Origin: Molossus alvarezi | Taxonomy: Eukaryota; Chordata; Mammalia; Chiroptera; Molossidae | DNA: 64,000 nt | Assembly: GCA_037176705.1 (NCBI GenBank) | Contig: CM073886.1 | Span: 13,352,501-13,416,500 of the forward strand | Direction of reading: 5' to 3' | Shown: positions 62,416 through 64,000 of the stretch, piece after piece | Layout of the letters: every line of letters starts with the position of its first letter | Numbering within the stretch: position 1 is the first letter of the stretch | Translations under genes and position numbers: made by a program | Notes under the pieces: model-generated | What the model was told of the DNA's origin: nothing | Seen by the model: only the letters and a program-made list of their open reading frames with translations | Databases searched by the model: none

Positions 62416-64000
62416 AGTGGGTGACCATCAGAATCAGTCCCTCAGGGGAGGGTGGGGAGCAGGGTGGTGACAGCCAGCACTGCAGGGGGCGGCGGCCCCT
62501 CCTGAGCACCTGCCCACTGGGTCCTGTGGTTCCCACGCTCAGGCCCCCAGGTGGGAAGTTCAGCAGGAGAAGGTGAGCACGTCGCAGCAGGGCACGTGGC
62601 GTTCACAGCTGGGGACACACAGGCCACAGGAAGTGTCCGCCTGAGCTGCTGGCAGACGGGTGCTGTGTGGGCAGAGGGGGCGAGCCCATGGGGAGAGCCT
62701 CCCGGCTGGGCAGCTCAGGGCTGCGAAGGCACCTCACTCTGGCCCGCTCCCTGCCCTAAAGTCTGACCGCTGGTCCCTGGCCCTTGACCTCGCTTCGTGT
62801 CCCCTGACCTCCCGGGACCAGAGCGTGTCTGCAGCCCCATGGGCCCCCTGTGCTCAGGAAGGTCCCAGCTCGAGGCCCAGACTGAACTCAACAAGCATCT
62901 GAAGCCACCCACCCAGGCTCCCTCATGTTCTTGTCGTCACATCTGTCTCTGGTCCCATGGTTTCGACCACAGATTTAACAGCACAGTTGTCCAGCCCGGG
63001 CCACCCCTTTCTAACGGTCTTGTCTGGCCACAGCCTGATGACTGAGCTGATTAGGGGCCTCTGGGAGGGGAAGGCACTGTCCTGCCCCCTGCCCAGCTCC
63101 ACGTCACAGGCCTGGGCTGTAGGTCCCTCTGTCACCAATGCGCCGTGGGTGCGGGGGAAACCAAGGTACGTGGAGGGGGAGGAGGAGGATGCGGCTTCTG
63201 CGGCACAGACTGGTCACCTCACCACCCGGCCCGGAGCCGGGCTCACACGTGGTGTGTCATGTTTGCCTGAGCAGCAGGGGGACTGGCACTGTCCCTGTGT
63301 GAGGGCCCCACACACCCATCGCAGGGACATCTCTGGAGGGCGCCCTCGGAGGAAGGGAACTGCCTTTTCTGGCCACCGTGGGAGGGTGGTGCCCAGGCCG
63401 GCCTCCCGGGCTATGGAAGCCTGATGCCACACTGTGGTTTGGGGGCGGGGAGGTCTGAAGAAACATGTCTGTGCTTCCTGGACCCCCAGTACCTTCCCCC
63501 TCCGGGGCCCTCCCCTGCCCCAGCTCCATTATCTACAGCACAGGCCCCGCCCTTCACACCAGCACCCTATCAGATGGCTCCTTGTAGGACCCTGGAAAGC
63601 CTCAGGGTCCCAGGCCTGCTCATGAGTGAAAAACTCCCAACACCGTCTGTGGTCCCCTCGATGACAGTGACTGGACTCGTTTCTGTGTCCATTTTACTGT
63701 GAGCACAGGGAGGGGTGTCCTACCCCAGGGTGCCTCCTCCTCCTGACCCCAGGGGCCCAGGTCTCCAGCAGCCCAGGGAACACGGCCAGGGGGGCTGCAT
63801 GAGGGCCCCCTCGGGAGGACCCCTGCGGGCACAGGGAGGGCGCTGCCCCTCTCAACCCCACTGGCCCAGCAGAAGGCCCGCTTGCCCCTGATGAGACAAC
63901 ACTCACTGTTATCTGTCACTGCTGCTGCCTGAGCTCCTGGAGATCCCAGGGCCAGAGAAGGGGAAGCTGGGGCACCGCCTCCTCCCTGCTCCCAGTCTGG
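62416..64000. other. 3' flanking sequence without recognised gene
   Basis: I looked on the minus strand for the tryptase gene TPSG1, which in human lies convergently just past CACNA1H. I found no GDSGGP-like, TAAHC-like or IVGG-like coding block here. No repeat family is recognised either. Confidence 0.5.

Overview
The window is mammalian nuclear DNA. It holds essentially one gene on the plus strand: CACNA1H, the alpha-1H pore-forming subunit of the T-type voltage-gated calcium channel Cav3.2. I identify it from reading the exons: the N-terminus beginning MTEGAP, a DGHN motif whose histidine falls at residue 191 (the human Cav3.2 metal-binding position), a polyhistidine run in the I-II linker, the EEDD selectivity-filter pattern and the [17 protein letters not shown]-terminal motif. 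All 34 coding exons (numbered 2-35, assuming a non-coding exon 1 lies upstream) could be placed with compatible phases. They sum to 7,035 nt including the stop, or 2,344 aa with the 18-nt microexon 26 and 2,338 aa without it. The human protein is about 2,353 aa from memory. I see no frameshift or premature stop.

The host is probably a bat. The interspersed SINEs are tRNA-derived VES-type elements, with a GCCCTGGCCRGTTTGGCTCAG-like head, a GA/CT-rich stretch and a TCCTCRGGTGAGGAT tail, which I know from Chiroptera. Species cannot be fixed from the sequence alone.

Layout: positions 1-132 are the CpG-rich end of intron 1. Coding exon 2 occupies 133-449. Intron 2 (450-37680) is more than half the window and is a minor-spliceosome (U12-type) AT-AC intron. 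It contains SINEs, old LTR and L1 fragments, MIR pieces and several AT-rich or RFX X-box-bearing islands that look like candidate regulatory elements. Exons 3-35 are packed between 37681 and 61650, encoding domain I (exons 3-9), the I-II linker (9-10), domain II (10-14), the II-III linker (15-18), domain III (19-25), the alternatively spliced III-IV linker (25-27), domain IV (27-33) and the cytoplasmic C-terminus (33-35). The 3' UTR has a canonical AATAAA at 62389. The remaining 1.6 kb shows no recognisable gene.

The observations most worth checking are the AT-AC intron, a 20-bp tandem duplication that copies the exon 5 splice donor, a 22-bp exact echo of exon 7 inside intron 8, an intron 8 minisatellite carrying a CACGTG E-box in every unit, a recurrence of RFX X-box motifs across intron 2, and a possible intronic polyadenylation site just after exon 2. 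I found no undescribed gene system.
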